Below, in pieces: positions 21,041 through 22,500 of a stretch of 22,500 bases of DNA. Both the position numbers and the translations under genes were made by a program. Positions within the stretch are counted from its first letter, which is position 1, and the number at the start of each line of letters is the position of its first letter. The notes below the pieces were generated by a model. The model was not told the origin of the DNA. It saw nothing but the letters and a program-made list of their open reading frames with translations, and did no database searches. Source of the stretch: Chrysomallon squamiferum (taxonomy: Eukaryota; Mollusca; Gastropoda; Neomphalida; Peltospiridae). The stretch spans positions 1,921,003 through 1,943,502 of the forward strand of contig CM022676.1 in NCBI GenBank assembly GCA_012295275.1. The letters run 5' to 3'.

Positions 21041-21858
21041 ACAACCACTACAAACAACACACGCACATCTACACCGACGGATCCAAAAACCCAGAAAACT
21101 GGAGAGTAGGATTCGCTTTCATAGCCCAAGATCACACAAACAAACCCACATGCATACAATTCGGCTGTATTAGAAATCACCTTTCGGTATACACGGCTGA
21201 ATTGGTCGCCATCATCAGAGCCATGCTGTGGGTGAAACACAACAACAACAAACACACAGTCATTTTCTCAGACAGACAAAGTTCCGTCATCTCAACACAT
21301 TCCAGCAGACCAGACCTACTCAGTAAAATACAACAACTACACGAGGACATACAACATTTACACGACCATTACGCCAAAGAGTCACTCGGCATTAAAGACG
21401 AAGATATCTGCACCGACATGCATTACGGAATAAACGAAATTGTCTCCATCGCAGTCAAACATTACGACAAACAATGGCAAAACGAATGGAACAACACAAA
21501 AAACAAATGGCACTTGAACATCAAACCAGTCACCAAAACACCCCAAATCACACTCTCCAACAAACTACACAACAACAATCTCACCAAAGCCAGAATTGGT
21601 TACTCGACCAATTTAAAAGCAATCCGATACAAATATCACAATATCACCACATCACCCAACTGCAGCTGTGGACTCTCCGAATCCATGAAACACTACTTGT
21701 TTCACTGTCCAAATTTTGACAAGGAAAGACAAGCACTATGCAACACATTCGAGGAACTAAAAATCGAGTTCACACTCCAACACATCTTGGTATCAAACAC
21801 GAAAGACAGAGAGTCTGCAGTAACAACATACATTCTGAACACAAAACACAAACTTTAG
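21041..21858 (+). pseudogene. LINE RNase H domain and C-terminal zinc knuckle
   Basis: This is the longest intact piece. HIYTDGSK (21064-21087) carries the first acidic residue, TAELVAI the catalytic Glu (21199-21201) and FSDRQSSV the next Asp (21271-21273). The fourth motif area (LGIKDED) looks shortened. Downstream, NCSCGLSESMKHYLFHCPNF gives the C-x-C...H...C zinc knuckle that ends many LINE proteins. The frame closes with NTKHKL and TAG. Confidence 0.85.
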
Positions 21859-22102
21859 ACTCTTGGAGTTGAGAGTTTGAATTTTTTTTTGACACAAAGT
21901 CAAACAACAACTGAATGAATTTATTGACTTACAGATTGATTGGTTGAACAGCTGGTGGATCTGTGGATGGATCGGCTGATTGACGGATCTATTTGAATAG
22001 CCAATTAAATTAATAATTAAAAACAAAACTATACGTACTATACGTACTTACTTTCAGACTATTCTAACCCGGACATCTGATTTAAAAAAAAAAAAAAAAA
22101 AA
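21859..22102 (+). other. Probable LINE 3' UTR and A-tail
   Basis: Non-coding sequence with degenerate GGAT/GATT units follows the stop, ending in a run of about 19 A at 22084-22102 that may be the retrotransposon tail. I could not find a target-site duplication by eye. Confidence 0.45.
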
Positions 22103-22500
22103 TAAAACAAAATAAATAGAACACCTTAAACGAGCTGGACAAGTGCAGGAATCAACAAGGAGCGGATAACGTCTACGAAACTTCGGAACCGACTGGTTAC
22201 AATCCGATATGCTGGATACTCCCTTGTGTCCTGCAATCGTAACGAGAACCCACTCTTTTTCCTTACCCAAAACTCTTTTCTGCGACAGACACGCCCGCTG
22301 ACTTGTCAGAAAGCGTGCCCGTCGTAGACGTGCTTCACAACAGCTTGCTCTGATGAGCACGTTAATTTTTGTTCAAGTTCAAGTTCAACAGACATCGTAT
22401 CTATAAATACACTCCCAAGGACATGCACTCCACGTTTTTCACGGGATGAAAAGTCAGCGACTGGAGATTTAGCTGATTCAAATGATTAGTCCACTGTCCT
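22103..22500. other. Unassigned sequence right of the LINE
   Basis: Less AT-rich than the surroundings. On the minus strand one frame is open from about 22485 to a TGA at 22306-22308 and again beyond it, with readings such as MSVELELEQKLTCSSEQAVV. This could be chance, or a remnant of the same interrupted minus-strand element as 19237-19485. No family is recognised. Confidence 0.4.

Larger units (their letters stand above)
19490..21858 (+). mobile_element. Decayed, 5'-truncated LINE with reverse transcriptase and RNase H
   Basis: Fragments of one long frame lie in order: a pre-RT segment, reverse transcriptase, RNase H and a C-terminal zinc knuckle, with the stop at 21856-21858. An RNase H domain after the RT fits the I superfamily (I, Nimb and relatives), but clades such as R1/LOA also carry it, so the clade is left open. 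Frameshifts, in-frame stops and an internal deletion make it inactive. The endonuclease region and ORF1 are missing, the usual result of incomplete reverse transcription. The left end is inferred from where RT-like coding begins. Confidence 0.85.

Overview
The window looks like nuclear DNA of an invertebrate animal, most likely a mollusc or another lophotrochozoan. It has short exons with GT/AG borders separated by introns packed with micro- and minisatellites ((ATCT)n, (CA)n, (GA)n, (TAA)n, (AAAT)n), a Fuseless-family neuronal membrane protein gene, and a decayed non-LTR retrotransposon with an RNase H domain. The species assignment is inference. No bacterial or organelle features were seen.

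Region 1 (1-9470, + strand) is the 3' half of a gene for a secreted-type, cysteine-rich, modular protein. Seven intact exons, all with phase-1 acceptors, each encode one short VWC-like module (pattern C-x5-C-x(13-21)-C-x-C-x6-C, proline-rich linker, sometimes a sixth Cys). The last one ends in a stop codon with a poly(A) signal nearby. Exons D, E and F and two decayed exons (G, H) arose by tandem duplication of exon plus intron, and a recognisable intron sequence is repeated five times. Across the intact modules, the sixth cysteine of one module and the second cysteine of the next are always present together or missing together. This suggests inter-module disulfides. The intron before the last exon carries a 1.6-kb minisatellite of 16/18-bp units, each with a GATA-factor-type AGATAA.

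Region 2 (9470-11976) is mostly simple repeats. It holds weak candidate exons (10708-10863, 11179-11203, 11704-11738) that could belong to a small secreted protein gene.

Region 3 (11977-17071, + strand) is a complete-looking three-exon gene of the Fuseless (fusl) family, about 376 residues. Exon 1 encodes the first four membrane segments and exon 2 the second four, so the exon border coincides with an internal duplication marked by four WRG motifs. Intron 2 contains a roughly 2.5-kb array of a 28-bp unit. Each full unit ends in a polypyrimidine tract plus TTTCAG, so the intron is an array of 3'-splice-site look-alikes that is also free of stops in all three sense frames.

Region 4 (17072-22500) is intergenic. 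It contains simple repeats, a short inverted repeat, a protein-like minus-strand reading frame (19237-19485), and a 5'-truncated, frameshifted LINE (about 19490-21858 plus a tail). The LINE has reverse transcriptase, RNase H and a C-terminal zinc knuckle, and it abuts the minus-strand frame.
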